Assembly: GCA_949752735.1 (NCBI GenBank)
Contig: OX457036.1
Location: forward strand, 8,396,192 to 8,460,191
DNA: 64,000 nt
DNA from: Lumbricus terrestris
Lineage: Eukaryota; Annelida; Clitellata; Crassiclitellata; Lumbricidae
Direction of reading: 5' to 3'
Part shown: positions 42,190-53,176 of the stretch, piece after piece
Numbering within the stretch: the first letter of the stretch is position 1
How the letters are laid out: each line of letters opens with the position of its first letter
Notes under the pieces: model-generated
Database searches by the model: none
The model's input: the letters and a program-made list of their open reading frames with translations, nothing else
What the model was told of the DNA's origin: nothing
Translations under genes and position numbers: made by a program

Positions 42190-42651
42190 GCGGTCGGCGG
42201 AAGTATGAAGCTACTGTGCAAATGTCACGGCGTTTCCGGTTCCTGTTCGGCGAAGATCTGCTGGCGAACCGTCGCCTCCTCCCGCGAAATCGGTGACCTC
42301 CTCAAGGACAAGTTCGACGGCGCCACCAGGGTCAAGGTCGTAGCCGCCAAGGTCAAACTGAAACCAGTGGATCGTCGACAGAAGAGACCCACACGGAGAG
42401 ACCTCGTCTACTTGGAACAGTCTCCGGACTACTGCGACCATCGCCCGGACGTGGGGTCCTTGGGAACGGTGGGGCGCCAGTGCAATCGAACTAGCTACGG
42501 ACTGGACGGGTGTCAGTTGATGTGCTGTGGACGAGGGTACCGTACGTACATTGAGGAAGAGGTCGAGGACTGTAACTGCAAGTTCTTCTGGTGCTGTAGT
42601 GTTGAGTGTCAGAAGTGTACTTCGCACGTTGAGAAGTACTACTGCAACTAG
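42190..42651 (+). CDS. Wnt last exon, unit 3
   Basis: 153 codons plus TAG, acceptor GACAG|GCGG. Same domain content as unit 1, including CKCHGVSGSC with the acylated serine. Unit-specific change: ASSREIG for ASFREIG. Nothing in the two exons prevents function. Confidence 0.85.
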   Translation, partial: AVGGSMKLLCKCHGVSGSCSAKICWRTVASSREIGDLLKDKFDGATRVKVVAAKVKLKPVDRRQKRPTRRDLVYLEQSPDYCDHRPDVGSLGTVGRQCNRTSYGLDGCQLMCCGRGYRTYIEEEVEDCNCKFFWCCSVECQKCTSHVEKYYCN

Positions 42652-42714
42652 GATGACTGCGCAATGGAACAAGGATTACGTCTTCAGTTCGTGTGTGGTG
42701 CCTCTCTAGTATGC

Positions 42715-42905
42715 GGGCGATTCGTCAACGGACGATTCGTCAACAAAAGATTCGTCAACGGACGATTCGTCAACGGACATTTAGTCAACGGACATTTAGT
42801 CAACGGACGATTCATCCACGGACGATTCATCAACGCATGATTCATCAATGGACGACTCGTCAACGGACAGTTCGTCAATGGACGATTCATCAACGGACGA
42901 CTCGT
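42715..42905. repeat. 15-bp minisatellite downstream of Wnt, unit 3
   Basis: About 13 copies of the GGACGATTCGTCAAC type. Confidence 0.92.
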
Positions 42906-43111
42906 CAAACGGATGTAACTGGACAGATGGGCAACCTACTGGGTTTGTTAAAAATCACACTTGCAGTGCATCATTAATAACATGTTCTTGAATCCGACTT
43001 CTGCCTTGGCATGAATCATTTTCATCATTCCAGTTTCAGTTGCAGCAACGATTATTTTATAATATTCCAACTTCTACTTAATCAACAATTACTTGCCAGC
43101 AACGCAAATCC
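42906..43111. other. Post-Wnt spacer, unit 3, truncated by deletion
   Basis: Follows 20701-20905 of unit 2, then jumps at CGCAAATCC|AAATTTC to the equivalent of 22207, a loss of about 1.3 kb relative to unit 2. Confidence 0.65.
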
Positions 43112-43314
43112 AAATTTCTAAGGAAACTATTCATATTAAAAATTATACACAAAATGAAACTGAGAAATTTGCATAACAAACCTCTTTGACAAATACCCGT
43201 ATTCCTAATTTCCACGCAGCATTGCATTTTCAAGCTCTTGCTACTAAAACATTTAATCGTGACTATCGTAAAAATTTTGAGCCCCCCCTGCAAAAATTTC
43301 TGCGGGCTCCCATG
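43112..43314. mobile_element. Right-end remnant of the CATGGGCG element, unit 3
   Basis: Matches the last about 213 bp of 21276-22419 and ends CTCCCATG followed by CATCTAAT. The left part went with the deletion at 43111. Confidence 0.7.
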
Positions 43315-43754
43315 CATCTAATGTATCTAATGAATGAACATCGAGTGACTGCGTATATACGTGAAGAGGGTGGATTGAAAATGGCATATCGAGTGACTGC
43401 AGGCGCTCCGTATAATGACCAAGTCAACAGTTGGCGGCTTAGTTGTGCATGCATCGTCGCTTTCCTTGAAGAAATGCGATCATGAAACGATTCCTTCCTT
43501 GATCACTAATCATTATCATCAGGGTTCATCGGAAGCTATTCCAATGCAATTATTGGGGGCCTCTTTTATGCAGTTCACGTGAGTTTCATGTGGTCTAAGG
43601 CTATGTCTTGAATATGCTTTTCTTTTGGGGAGAACAGTTAAAACGCATTCATCGACATATGCAGCATTGCAAAGTGTATTGATTCTGGAATAAACGATGT
43701 CTCGCCTGAATCATTATTTTTGTCAGAGTCATAGTTTTTCCACATCTAAAATAA
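43315..43754. other. 3' flank of Mab-21 copy D
   Basis: Unit-conserved, non-coding, as 22428-22849. Confidence 0.6.
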
Positions 43755-43760
43755 TTTATT
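43755..43760 (-). promoter_or_regulatory. Poly(A) signal AATAAA for Mab-21 copy D
   Basis: TTTATT on the + strand about 94 nt past the stop; TAGGCCTA (43784-43791) lies between them. Confidence 0.55.
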
Positions 43761-43853
43761 TTGCATCTGATATGATAATTATGTAGGCCTATTCACGAAG
43801 CGCTTGCTTCACACGACCGCGTAATTATTTGGTCAATGATACGGTTTAGCGCT

Positions 43854-46763
43854 TTAGGCTAATAGCGTTCTACAAAAACGAAGCTTTTGTAGAAGAAACC
43901 TGCTGATGATCCGTTCAAACGGAAAATAAAATTTCTGCAATGCAAATTCAGTCAGCGCTTCAGCATACGGAAGATTAAAGTCGACACAGCATCTGGCTTT
44001 CAGGTATCTTGCAAGAAAATGCCTTCCAAGGAAATACTGACGATTAACGGAGGGAGTTAGAGTTATGAGAGATGCCGAGAGCGAACTCGACGTGTCTTGG
44101 CGTTTCCCATGAAAGTACACTTCATGGGCAAAAATCTCTTCAAACGTTGATTTGCAAGTTATCTTGAATTTCAGTAGATCGTCGTTTTGAGGCGATAAGT
44201 AATAAAAGAGTGTATGAAAACCAAGCAACGACTGTATGTCTGTGTCGAAAAAAGAGCCAAATGGTGGTATCAGCATAACATTCGCGAATGCAAACTTCTT
44301 CAAATCGCTTTCAAGATCAGAATCCCGCAGAATTTTTTCGCATAAACGCAAGACTTCGTCGTGTTTATGACACCCGTAAAGGTACAAAGCCCGATAGCAG
44401 TCAGCTGTGTTGCATTGGATTCCAAAGTCTCTGCGAATCGCACTGTAGAATGACGACACGTTCTCTAAAGCACATTCCATGAGAGCATCAATCACTGTTT
44501 CTTTTACCATCAAAGGACTCGCTGCTACAGCTTCGATTCCTGTTACTGAATCTGTTCTGTGATAAACGAGCTGTCTGGCAGCATTGAAATGCGTTTCTGA
44601 CTGCATTTGAGCATTATATTTCTGCCTTACTAACGTCATCACATTTCTGTCCATCGGAAATGGTAGTTCTGGTAAACCATCATAGAAGTACAATCGTTTG
44701 GATATTCTTTCGCTAGCTAACAAAGCTACATAATGAGCAAACACCTTTGGCGAAAGACGCAGATCAAGGTACAGCCGCCTGCCAATGTAGTTTAGATTGT
44801 TTTTAGTAATCTTCTTATGAAGCACACATAATCCTACGATTCTTGCGACATCGTCAATAAACAGCAGACAGCCAGCATTCAGAGTTTCTTTATTCCTCTG
44901 AATTGTCTGATCTTTGATGATTGCTAAGCACAATCGTATTGCTGGCTGATATTCTGATGTAGCGAAATAGAGAGCAGCCAGATAGGCCAAAGCTGCAGGC
45001 GCAATGCTGTTGATTTGCCAATCGTCACATTCTAACGCCTTTGTAAGAAACGCTTTTGATAGGACTGAAATTAGTTGAAATTCTGGATGGCCTTTGGATT
45101 CCGTTAGATTTTCCATGAGACTGTGGGCACGCAATAAGTGAAAACGACTACGCCCTATTGCGTACGATTTTGGAAAGTTGTGATACTCCGACTTGATATT
45201 TTTAGTCTTTATCGTTATTGTTTGTACAAATTCAACGAAGAGACTGTTTTCCCATGAAATCTCTCCGTAGCGCAAGCTATATGCAGTATGCAAAATATAC
45301 AATAGATATGCATAGTACTTGTGATACAGCAGCTTCTTTGTTGTTTGAAGACCTGCCAAAACACGGTACATTTTCGGATCAAAACTAGTTGGTTTACGTC
45401 GTAAGCTCGTGCCTAATCCTGCGGTAAACCCGTATTTAATTGCACAACGGTATATCCTGCTAGACTCACTGAATAATACAGCAAGAAATACATTCAAAGA
45501 TTCTTTTTCATTCGCTTTCCTCCAATTTAAGATAGGCTGCATGCAATCCATGAAATAATGCACTACTCCGTTGAAGCTTTGAAACACAGACCGGATTATT
45601 GGCAGTATGTAATTTTCAACGAACCATTGAGACAAAATGCTGGAATTGCGGAATTTATTCAGTCGTTTTTCGGTCATATCAAGCACTGTAAAACTTGAGG
45701 GCTGATGAAATAAATTTGCTTCAGGAATAAAATAGTTCGGATAATGCTTTCTTTTTAACCATTTTAAAAGTTTTCCCAGCAACTCACAGCAGATCCTGAT
45801 GACAGAAAAGGAATTCCACCACTCGGTTAGCATTTCTTCACAAGTCCATAACATCAGCGTCTTTAAATGATACGTACATATAACCTCATCTTCCTTTGGA
45901 CAATCCTTTTGCATTAGTTCCCTCTTTGCTAAAAATCTCAGCAAATGATAGACAATCTGCTGAGTTTTAGTCCAACTCTGAATTAATATAACCTCCGCGA
46001 GTGAAAATGACAATCTCCACTGGCGTTCATCGTCTCTACAAGAACGATGCTGGACATAAACAACATGACAACCATTCTGTACGACGTCTGAGATTGTATC
46101 AATCGTCGGCCATCCGCTTTTTCTAGGTCGAATAGGCCAACTTTGGGCTTCTTTAGGCCATTGCGGGCAAAATACACTTTTGACAGCATCACTTCCCATT
46201 TTATCATCTGAAACCTTCTGATATTTAATTGCCGGACCACAAACAATGTTTGGAAGTGAGATTCTAGACAATTCACGACGGCACTGATCAAGATCTGAAA
46301 TTGAAAGAGCGGTCCTGTCCAGCACAAGATGGTCACTTAGATGATCTGCTAGGATCAAGAAATCGTAATTTTTAGTTGCCCAGTTATATCTCATATCACC
46401 CACAGATCGTAATCGGACAAAACCTGGATACATTTGGTATGATTCCATGCAGCTCATACTGATCGTCTCCGCTAGGCCACTCATATCGCTGGGCAACAGT
46501 GGAGAGCCGCCGCTAAACGTCAGTTCATCGGCTCTGCACACAATGAGATCATAGTCGCTGATGCATGAATTCCACGGTTCGATATAGAATTCCACAGAAC
46601 TGCCACACCTTATCGAATACTCTAATGGTGCAGGTCTTCGTGATATCGATAGGTTGTGCATGGCATCAGAAGCATGGGAATACGACTTTGGATGCAATTG
46701 ACATGTTGTAAAGATAAACTCAGATGCCATTTCTTCATTCGATCTCATCGTGTAGTCCATCAT
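43854..46763 (-). CDS. Mab-21-domain nucleotidyltransferase (cGAS-like), copy D, 969 aa
   Basis: Complete intronless paralogue beginning MMDYTMRS. CGSS is followed by DYD, and Asp lies seven residues before CPQWP; the C-lobe signatures WRLSFSLAEVIL, YHLKTLMLW and YFIPEANLF are unchanged. Residues about 155-185 are the most divergent from the other copies (for example LADHLSDHLVLDRTALSISD), as is a stretch near 470-490 (SLRRKPTSFDPKMYRVLAGL). The C-terminus is LLA instead of LLKR because a 5-bp TAGGCTA-type insertion at 43855-43861 introduces an earlier stop. The C-terminal TPR-like segments are kept. Confidence 0.88.
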   Translation of the reverse strand: MMDYTMRSNEEMASEFIFTTCQLHPKSYSHASDAMHNLSISRRPAPLEYSIRCGSSVEFYIEPWNSCISDYDLIVCRADELTFSGGSPLLPSDMSGLAETISMSCMESYQMYPGFVRLRSVGDMRYNWATKNYDFLILADHLSDHLVLDRTALSISDLDQCRRELSRISLPNIVCGPAIKYQKVSDDKMGSDAVKSVFCPQWPKEAQSWPIRPRKSGWPTIDTISDVVQNGCHVVYVQHRSCRDDERQWRLSFSLAEVILIQSWTKTQQIVYHLLRFLAKRELMQKDCPKEDEVICTYHLKTLMLWTCEEMLTEWWNSFSVIRICCELLGKLLKWLKRKHYPNYFIPEANLFHQPSSFTVLDMTEKRLNKFRNSSILSQWFVENYILPIIRSVFQSFNGVVHYFMDCMQPILNWRKANEKESLNVFLAVLFSESSRIYRCAIKYGFTAGLGTSLRRKPTSFDPKMYRVLAGLQTTKKLLYHKYYAYLLYILHTAYSLRYGEISWENSLFVEFVQTITIKTKNIKSEYHNFPKSYAIGRSRFHLLRAHSLMENLTESKGHPEFQLISVLSKAFLTKALECDDWQINSIAPAALAYLAALYFATSEYQPAIRLCLAIIKDQTIQRNKETLNAGCLLFIDDVARIVGLCVLHKKITKNNLNYIGRRLYLDLRLSPKVFAHYVALLASERISKRLYFYDGLPELPFPMDRNVMTLVRQKYNAQMQSETHFNAARQLVYHRTDSVTGIEAVAASPLMVKETVIDALMECALENVSSFYSAIRRDFGIQCNTADCYRALYLYGCHKHDEVLRLCEKILRDSDLESDLKKFAFANVMLIPPFGSFFDTDIQSLLGFHTLFYYLSPQNDDLLKFKITCKSTFEEIFAHEVYFHGKRQDTSSSLSASLITLTPSVNRQYFLGRHFLARYLKARCCVDFNLPYAEALTEFALQKFYFPFERIISRFLLQKLRFCRTLLA

Positions 46764-46804
46764 CTAAGATGTGAACCATATAATATCTTTTGATGTATCA
46801 TTAT

Positions 46805-47002
46805 GATCATCATGAACATCACCATCACAATTATCGAAAACTTCATCATCATCTTCATCATCATCATCGTCGTCGTCATCACCGTGTCGTCGTCATCATT
46901 ATCGTTATCATAATCATCGCTATCACCATCATCGTCATCATCATCGTCGTCGTCATAATCATCATCGTCATCATCATAATCATCAGCAGCATCATCACAA
47001 TT
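46805..47002. repeat. CAT/GTC trinucleotide tract, unit 4
   Basis: About 200 bp, about 40 bp upstream of Mab-21 copy D. Confidence 0.93.
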
Positions 47003-48160
47003 ACCGGCAGAAGAGTAGGACATACATGAGTGCGGAATCAAAAGTTCAAGGTAGATATTGCCATAACTACTCTCCCTGTGTTATATTTAAATAGGCCTAC
47101 ACACGTTTTTATTATGTATACGGCTACCGCATCAAATCAGTTAATTTCTCCGTGAACTGACCGTATGATAACTTTCACAACCGCTGCCCTTTTGAATCGG
47201 TGCATGCAAAGGTCTATTTCTCAAGAAATCCAGTATGCGAACAGTCATCCGCAGACACTGTCACCTTAAGGTAGTGACAGATCCAGAAGTTTCCGAGGGG
47301 GCCAAATGGAAGGTGAAGCAAAGAATGGGGTGGGGGACAAGCGGCCGAAGGTCGATGGCTGAGGCGCGCAGCGTCTAGAGGGGAATGGGTCTGGGAAGGG
47401 GACGTGCCCCTCGCCAACCGAAGTTTTTGGAATTTCCACATTGCAATGGCAGCGTTTTAAGCTGTCAACTGCGCAATTTAGTGTCGACAAAGAGTGCGAC
47501 ATAGACTTTAATAAATGAATTTTAATAAATAAACTTAAAATCATACAAATTTCCACATTGTTATGAGAATTTTGAGAAGTTATCTTAGCACAATTTCTCT
47601 ATTATTTCAGTACTAACCAAAAGTGTGGTCTAAGATTTCAAATAATGTAACTGATTATAATTACGTATAAATTCTCTATGTATCAAGTTCAGCAACTCAG
47701 ACCTGCTGCTGCCGGACTAGTATAATGAAAATGTTTTGAATGATATCCGCAGCAAACCAGAAATAGCAAAGAAGAATTTTTCTGGAGCAAAGGCGTCTGC
47801 ACTGTGTTTCACATGCTGTCATTAAAATCAGAGCTAGGTATAGTGAATAAAAAGTCTCAGTTAAAGTCACGGTCCACAGAGGTTTTCCAGCTTAACGTTA
47901 GGCTTCAGATTTATTTACGAAAAAAGAGCGATTACCTGATCATGAGGAATTCGATCACCTGTTATAACTAATCGATTTTCGTTGTGCAGTAAAGTATGTT
48001 AAACTGCATGCAATGCCTGTTGTCTCTTCTGTTGCTTCAGCTTAAAGTGGTTTCTAATAGTACAGAACTGGGTCAACCGCTTGAATATCCTGTAGGCCGA
48101 TGCGTAAGAGAATCTGTTTGCAACTTTGCAATGCGATGAATTCTTGCATGTGATAAGTTT
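47003..48160. other. Spacer before the GA tract, unit 4
   Basis: Homologous to 16376-17533, including the dispersed GTGACAGATCCAGAAG repeat (47271-47520). It is the empty site for the unit 3 LTR element at GGGGAATGGGTCTGG. No gene. Confidence 0.6.
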
Positions 48161-48358
48161 GAGAGAGACAAAGAGACTGAGAGAGACAGAGAGAGACAGA
48201 GGGAGACAGAGAGAAACAGAGAGACAAACAGAGAGAGAGCGAGAGAGACAGCGGGAGACAGAGAGACAGAGAGAGACAGACAGAGAGAGCGATAGAGACA
48301 GAGAGACAGAGAGAGAGACAGAAACAGGGAGACAGAGAGAGAGAAAGAGAGAGGGAGA
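48161..48358. repeat. GA-rich microsatellite, unit 4
   Basis: GAGA/GACA tract as in the other units. Confidence 0.95.
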
Positions 48359-48969
48359 CGTATCAGTATGTGCGTCCTGCGTAGACCGGATGCGACAATT
48401 TAGCTTTGGCCCGAACTGCAGTCATGATTGCACAGTGCACACACATCTAATTATGAGCTGTAGGGTTGTGCAGGTCTTGTTATCACGCATGGGCGCAGCT
48501 CAGCTCACACCAGACAGCTGCATCGTGAATAAATATTATGAGCACCTCGCCATTGTAGCCTCATGTGAAGGATGCTTGTTAATCTTTCCAACGTTTAGAA
48601 TCTAAAAGATAATTTGCCTTCTTCCTAAAATAAGTCTCTTTAAAAAATTCTAGAAGTATTGATCAAATTATTTCTTAAATGTTCAAAGGCTTTCATAAAA
48701 TAGCTGATGACCTTTTTTAGTCTTTGCTTCTTATGTTATTTTACCAGAATTGATCAAAACACCCAAACTCTTCTAACACTGTAGACATTAACGCACGCTG
48801 CTGCTCAACACATATTTTTCTTTAAACATTAAGGGATATGAACCGGGACGATCCTCGTGCACCACAAACCACAGACATTGGGGACCATCCGCCCATGCCC
48901 CCCCCTTAAATCTCCGCCCATGCATCGTATTCGATTCATTAAAATAAAATAAAATCCAAATGACGTCAT
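48359..48969. other. Spacer after the GA tract, unit 4
   Basis: Homologous to 17721-18354. No gene. Confidence 0.55.
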
Positions 48970-49345
48970 CTCATTCCATTCTATATTCCATTCTGCTTTG
49001 ATTCATTTACTTTTTTCCATTCAATTCCATATTCTGTCTCATTCCATTCTAGTCTATCATAAACTATTCTCTTTCCATTCTATTCTATCATAATCTATTC
49101 TCTTTCCATTCTATTCTATCATAATCTATTCTCATTCCATTTTATTCTATCATAAACTATTCTCTTTCCATTCTCTTCCATTGAGTTCACCTATTATGTT
49201 CTACTCTATTTCATTCTGTTACATTCTAATTAATTCTATTCCGATTCCATTTCGTTCTAGTCCATTTTATGTAGGCTCGTATTTTACTCCCTCTATTCCA
49301 TTCTACTCCAGTAAATTTCTTTAATCTCCCAGCTATTCTTCTCTT
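48970..49345. repeat. Degenerate ATTCC/ATTCT tract, unit 4
   Basis: Includes a local tandem triplication of about 36 bp around CTATCATAATCTATTCTC (49060-49165) not seen in the other units. Confidence 0.78.
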
Positions 49346-49528
49346 TTATATTCTATTCCACTCCATCGTTAGGGTTACTTTTAATTTTCCTTCGACTCAT
49401 TCCTCTCCCACTGAAGATCAATGATTAAATGATTTAATGATATATCGAGGGAAAATAAAACATGAAGTTGCCAAAAATTCCAAGTATATCCTCTACTTTA
49501 TTCTATTTGGGGTTTTTCTGCATTGAAG

Positions 49529-49803
49529 ACAGTCGAGAGAAGGCCTATATCTACGGCATATCGTCCGCAGGGGTGACGCACTCCATCACGAAGGCCTGTG
49601 CCAAGGGTGAGGTTCAGATGTGCTCCTGTGACCTGAACGTCCGAAGCCGGGAAAAGGAAGTGGACTTCCTGTGGGGCGGATGTTCTCACGACGTCCGCTT
49701 CGGGGAGAAGTTCTCGAAGGAGTTCGTCGATGGAAGGGAGTCGAGCGACCAGAACCTCGAGGAACGACTGATGAACAGGTGGAACAACGAAGCCGGACGA
49801 AAG
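49529..49803 (+). CDS. Wnt penultimate exon, unit 4
   Basis: Open exon, protein apparently identical to units 1 and 3; acceptor AG at 49527-49528, donor AAG|GTAGTT. In this unit a frame runs open upstream through the polypyrimidine tract from 49462, but that stretch is intronic by comparison with the Wnt family. Confidence 0.83.
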
Positions 49804-50723
49804 GTAGTTCAGGTTGATGAGACTGGTTCTTCAAGGACAACCTTCGAAGTTAAATTTATATTGCACCAACTTATTCGATTCCGTTAAATTCTTGTCGGGC
49901 TGAGGGGCAGGGCCGTGTTTAACATAGGTCCATTCGGTGCGGTGCACCGAATGCCCTGGGGCCTGAGCCGAGTGTTTTGTTCCTAATTTCTTATGCCTAA
50001 ACATTTTGTAAAATAAGTACCGTAGGCTAAGTGTAAGAAAACATTAGTTAAAAGTGTAGCTACCATAAAAGCCCTATTATAGAATTATAAGAATTTCTTT
50101 ATGATATAGGCCTATAGGCTACTTATTTATTCGTGGACGTAGCTTTTGGAAAACCTACGGCCGCTCGAACGACACTACCGGCATAGTATATATGCCCCTG
50201 CGGTAACACTTTGCACCGACACTCGAAGAACCTTAAACACGGCCCTGCTGAGGTGAAATACCGACGCTTGGCCCTTGAAGGACGACCTTCACAGTTATTT
50301 TATATAGCTTCATTAGCCCAAATCAGGGCTTAAAGTGTGCCTGGATGGTCATTGACGGCGTCCATGCACTTGTCTTAAAATCTGAACGCCATGCAGCCAC
50401 TTATTGGCGAGAACAGATTGGAGATGTAAGGAGCGTCCAGGAACTTCTTTTGGGGAGGTAAGGAGCGTCCAGGTACTTCTTTTGGAGAGGTAAGGGGCGT
50501 CCAGACACTTCTTTTTCCACACTTTAGGCACTTGTCCAAATACATCGAACACTGACATTTTATGGACAGCGTTTGAAGCTAAGTATGAAATGTCGCTAAT
50601 CAGAGGTCCTCCGTAGGCCTACTGCAGCGCGGACACTGCATCAAAAAGTTAACATTAGCTTTGCTTTTGTCATTCATGTGTGTTGCCAATTCTTGTATTA
50701 TCCATGTTTCTTGTACGTGACAG
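49804..50723 (+). other. Wnt intron, unit 4 (920 bp)
   Basis: GT..AG intron. The right part (about 50290-50715) does not match the other units and contains three copies of an about 35-bp word with GTAAGG(A/G)GCGTCCAG (50425-50515). The acceptor region CTTGTACGTGACAG also differs, so part of this intron was replaced. Confidence 0.7.
49908..50247. mobile_element. hAT-like MITE in a Wnt intron, unit 4
   Basis: 340 bp; 15-bp inverted ends CAGGGCCGTGTTTAA; target duplication CTGAGGGG / CTGAGGTG (49900-49907 and 50248-50255). Same family as 4417-4742 in opposite orientation, sharing the CATTCGGTGC..GCACCGAATG palindromic segment. Non-coding. Confidence 0.87.
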
Positions 50724-51185
50724 GCGGTCGGCGGAAGTATGAAGCTACTCTGCAAATGTCACGGCGTTTCCGGTTCCTGTTCGGCGAAGATCTGCTGGCG
50801 AACCGTCGCCTCCTTCCGCGAAATCGGTGACCTCCTCAAGGACAAGGTCGACGGCGCCACCAGGGTCAAGGTCGTAGCCGCCAAGGTCAAACTGAAACCA
50901 GTGGATCGTCGACAGAAGAGACCCACACGGAGAGACCTCGTCTACTTGGAACAGTCTCCGGACTACTGCGACCATCGCCCGGACGTGGGGTCCTTGGGAA
51001 CGGTGGGGCGCCAGTGCAATCGAACTAGCTACGGACTGGACGGGTGTCAGTTGATGTGCTGTGGACGAGTGTACCGTACCTACATTGAGGAAGAGGTGGA
51101 GGACTGTAACTGCAAGTTCTTCTGGTGCTGTAGTGTCGAGTGTCAGAAGTGTACGTCACACGTTGAGAAGTACTACTGCAACTAG
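50724..51185 (+). CDS. Wnt last exon, unit 4
   Basis: 153 codons plus TAG, acceptor GACAG|GCGG, complete CKCHGVSGSC region. Two changes at usually conserved places: DKVDG for DKFDG and CGRVY for CGRGY; the second alters a near-invariant glycine after the CCGRG motif and might weaken function. Otherwise intact. Confidence 0.84.
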   Translation, partial: AVGGSMKLLCKCHGVSGSCSAKICWRTVASFREIGDLLKDKVDGATRVKVVAAKVKLKPVDRRQKRPTRRDLVYLEQSPDYCDHRPDVGSLGTVGRQCNRTSYGLDGCQLMCCGRVYRTYIEEEVEDCNCKFFWCCSVECQKCTSHVEKYYCN

Positions 51186-51249
51186 GATGACTGCGCACTG
51201 GAACAAGAATTGTGTCTTCAGTTCGTGTGTATGGTGTCTCTATAGTATG

Positions 51250-51460
51250 CGGGCGATTCGTCAACGGACGATTTGTCAACGAAAGATTCGTCAACGGACG
51301 ATTCGTCAACGGACATATAGTCAACACAGTGGATCGTCAACGGACGATTCATCAATGGACGATTCATCAACGGACGATTCATCAACTGATGATTCATCAA
51401 TGTACGATTCGTCAACGGACAATTCGTCCATGGACGATTCGTCAACGGACGACTCGTCAA
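51250..51460. repeat. 15-bp minisatellite downstream of Wnt, unit 4
   Basis: About 14 copies of the GGACGATTCGTCAAC type. Confidence 0.92.
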
Positions 51461-52024
51461 ACGGATGTAACTGGACAGATGGGCAACCTACTGGGTTTTT
51501 TTAAAATTCACACATGAAGTGCATCCTTAATAACATGTTCATGAATCCGACTTCTGCCTTGGCATGAATCATTTTCATCATTCCAGTTTCAGTTGCAGCA
51601 ACGATTATTTTTATAATATTCCAACTTCTACTTAATCAACAATTACTTGCCAGCAATGCAAATCCTATTTAATCAGGAATCCATTCGTTAATTCCACTTC
51701 TATTTAAGCAAAAATAATTTTTATCAGCCCACTTCTATTTAACCAATAAGTTTATCATCAATTCAACTTGAATTTATGGATGACGTTTCCCGTCAAACCC
51801 ACTGCTACTTAGGCATAAAAGAACTCAATTGATCCAGCTTTTATTTACAGGAACAGTTATTTCCATCAATCCAGCTTCTACTTCATAAACATTCTTTAAC
51901 TTTCCGTTGACCAATCGTCCTTCGACGAAATGTCCAAGAATCGTCTCTCCATCACTCAGACGAGTCCGTGGGCGGAGACTTAGGAGTGGACAGGGGACGC
52001 CCATGATTACATTACATCACATTA
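51461..52024. other. Post-Wnt spacer, unit 4
   Basis: Close to 20701-21267 of unit 2; no gene. Confidence 0.5.
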
Positions 52025-52032
52025 CATCTAAT

Positions 52033-53168
52033 CATGGGCGCCCGCGCATAGGGCAAGGGGGGGCACTTGCCCCGCTGGAAAAATGAAAAACTATGTTTTT
52101 TACCCACTACTTTTGGGTTTTTAACAAATTTCTTTGCATTAGTGCACCAATGATACGAATGATACAGGCAATGAAAGTCAGAAATCTACATTTAGAGATC
52201 TCTATAGAAATAAACATGCTCTTATAACTTTCTGCCTTGCATGTTCAAGCTCTTTCTAAAAACTGTAGGCTAACAATGACCATTGGCTTTCAACCTTCTT
52301 GCGGGCACCCATGCAAACAGCAGGCCTATCGATTATGGTCTACTTAAGTGGAATCCAGCTGTAATGCAATTAATCACAGCTGCAAAAAAATAAATACTAA
52401 TGCAAAAATTTGAAAATTTCTCAAAGTAGGCCTACACTGAAATTTTATCATGGAGATCTGATTATTCACCAGCATTGTAATTATATAACCCAAATCTGCT
52501 ATATAAGCCAGGCTCCATTTTGTCCATTTTGCAAGCTGCCAGTACAGAATCCAGGGAGGTCAAACTGTAGATAAACTTGGCTCTGGTTACACCCAAAACT
52601 GACAGAAAGATCTGTTCAAAAGAATTTACACCCACACTCATTTGATCCTCAGATCCTCCACCTTGCTAAGCGACATCCGCATTAACAGCTACTCTGACCT
52701 TCTGGCTACCAGACTCAGACCTCTTTCTGCCTAAGCTTACTCTTAGGAATAGGTTTCTGACTCAATGCAGAACATGTGAAACTGCTGGTGCCTTGCGATT
52801 GGCTTTCGAGTGGTACTTTAGAAGCAGCTGGAGGAGCAATTGCCCCTTGCAAATGGACACCTTTTTCCTTCATTTAGTCATTCGTTCATTCTATGGAATT
52901 ATATAGCGCACCTGGCTTTAGGAAACTACTTTTTAACATAGGTCTGCTTTTTGATTTTTAACAAATTTCTAAGGAAACTATTCATATTAATAATTATACA
53001 CAAAATGAAACTGAGAAATTTGAATAACAAATCTCTTTGACAAATAGGCCTACCGTATTCCTAATTTCCACGCAGCATTGCATTTTCAAGCTCTTGCTAC
53101 TAAAACATTTAATCGTGACTATCGTAAAAATTTTCCCCCCTTTGCAAAAATTTCTGCGGGCGCCCATG
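52033..53168. mobile_element. Non-autonomous CATGGGCG element (1,136 bp), unit 4
   Basis: Orthologous to 21276-22419 with the same flanking CATCTAAT (52025-52032 and 53169-53176), so it was duplicated with the unit. Gains relative to unit 2 include TAGGCTA (52266-52272) and TAGGCCTA (53045-53052). Confidence 0.7.
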
Positions 53169-53176
53169 CATCTAAT

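Noticed and set aside
42211..42672. Antisense ORFs opposite the Wnt exons (up to 153-168 codons)
   Set aside because: GC-rich exon sequence leaves the opposite strand open; no family resemblance, while the sense strand is unmistakably Wnt.
46760..47041. Asp/Met- and His/Ser-rich ORFs across CAT tracts (also 15812-16394, 28729-29013, 56756-57186)
   Set aside because: They only reflect the trinucleotide repeat, which cannot produce stops in several frames; length and frame differ between units.
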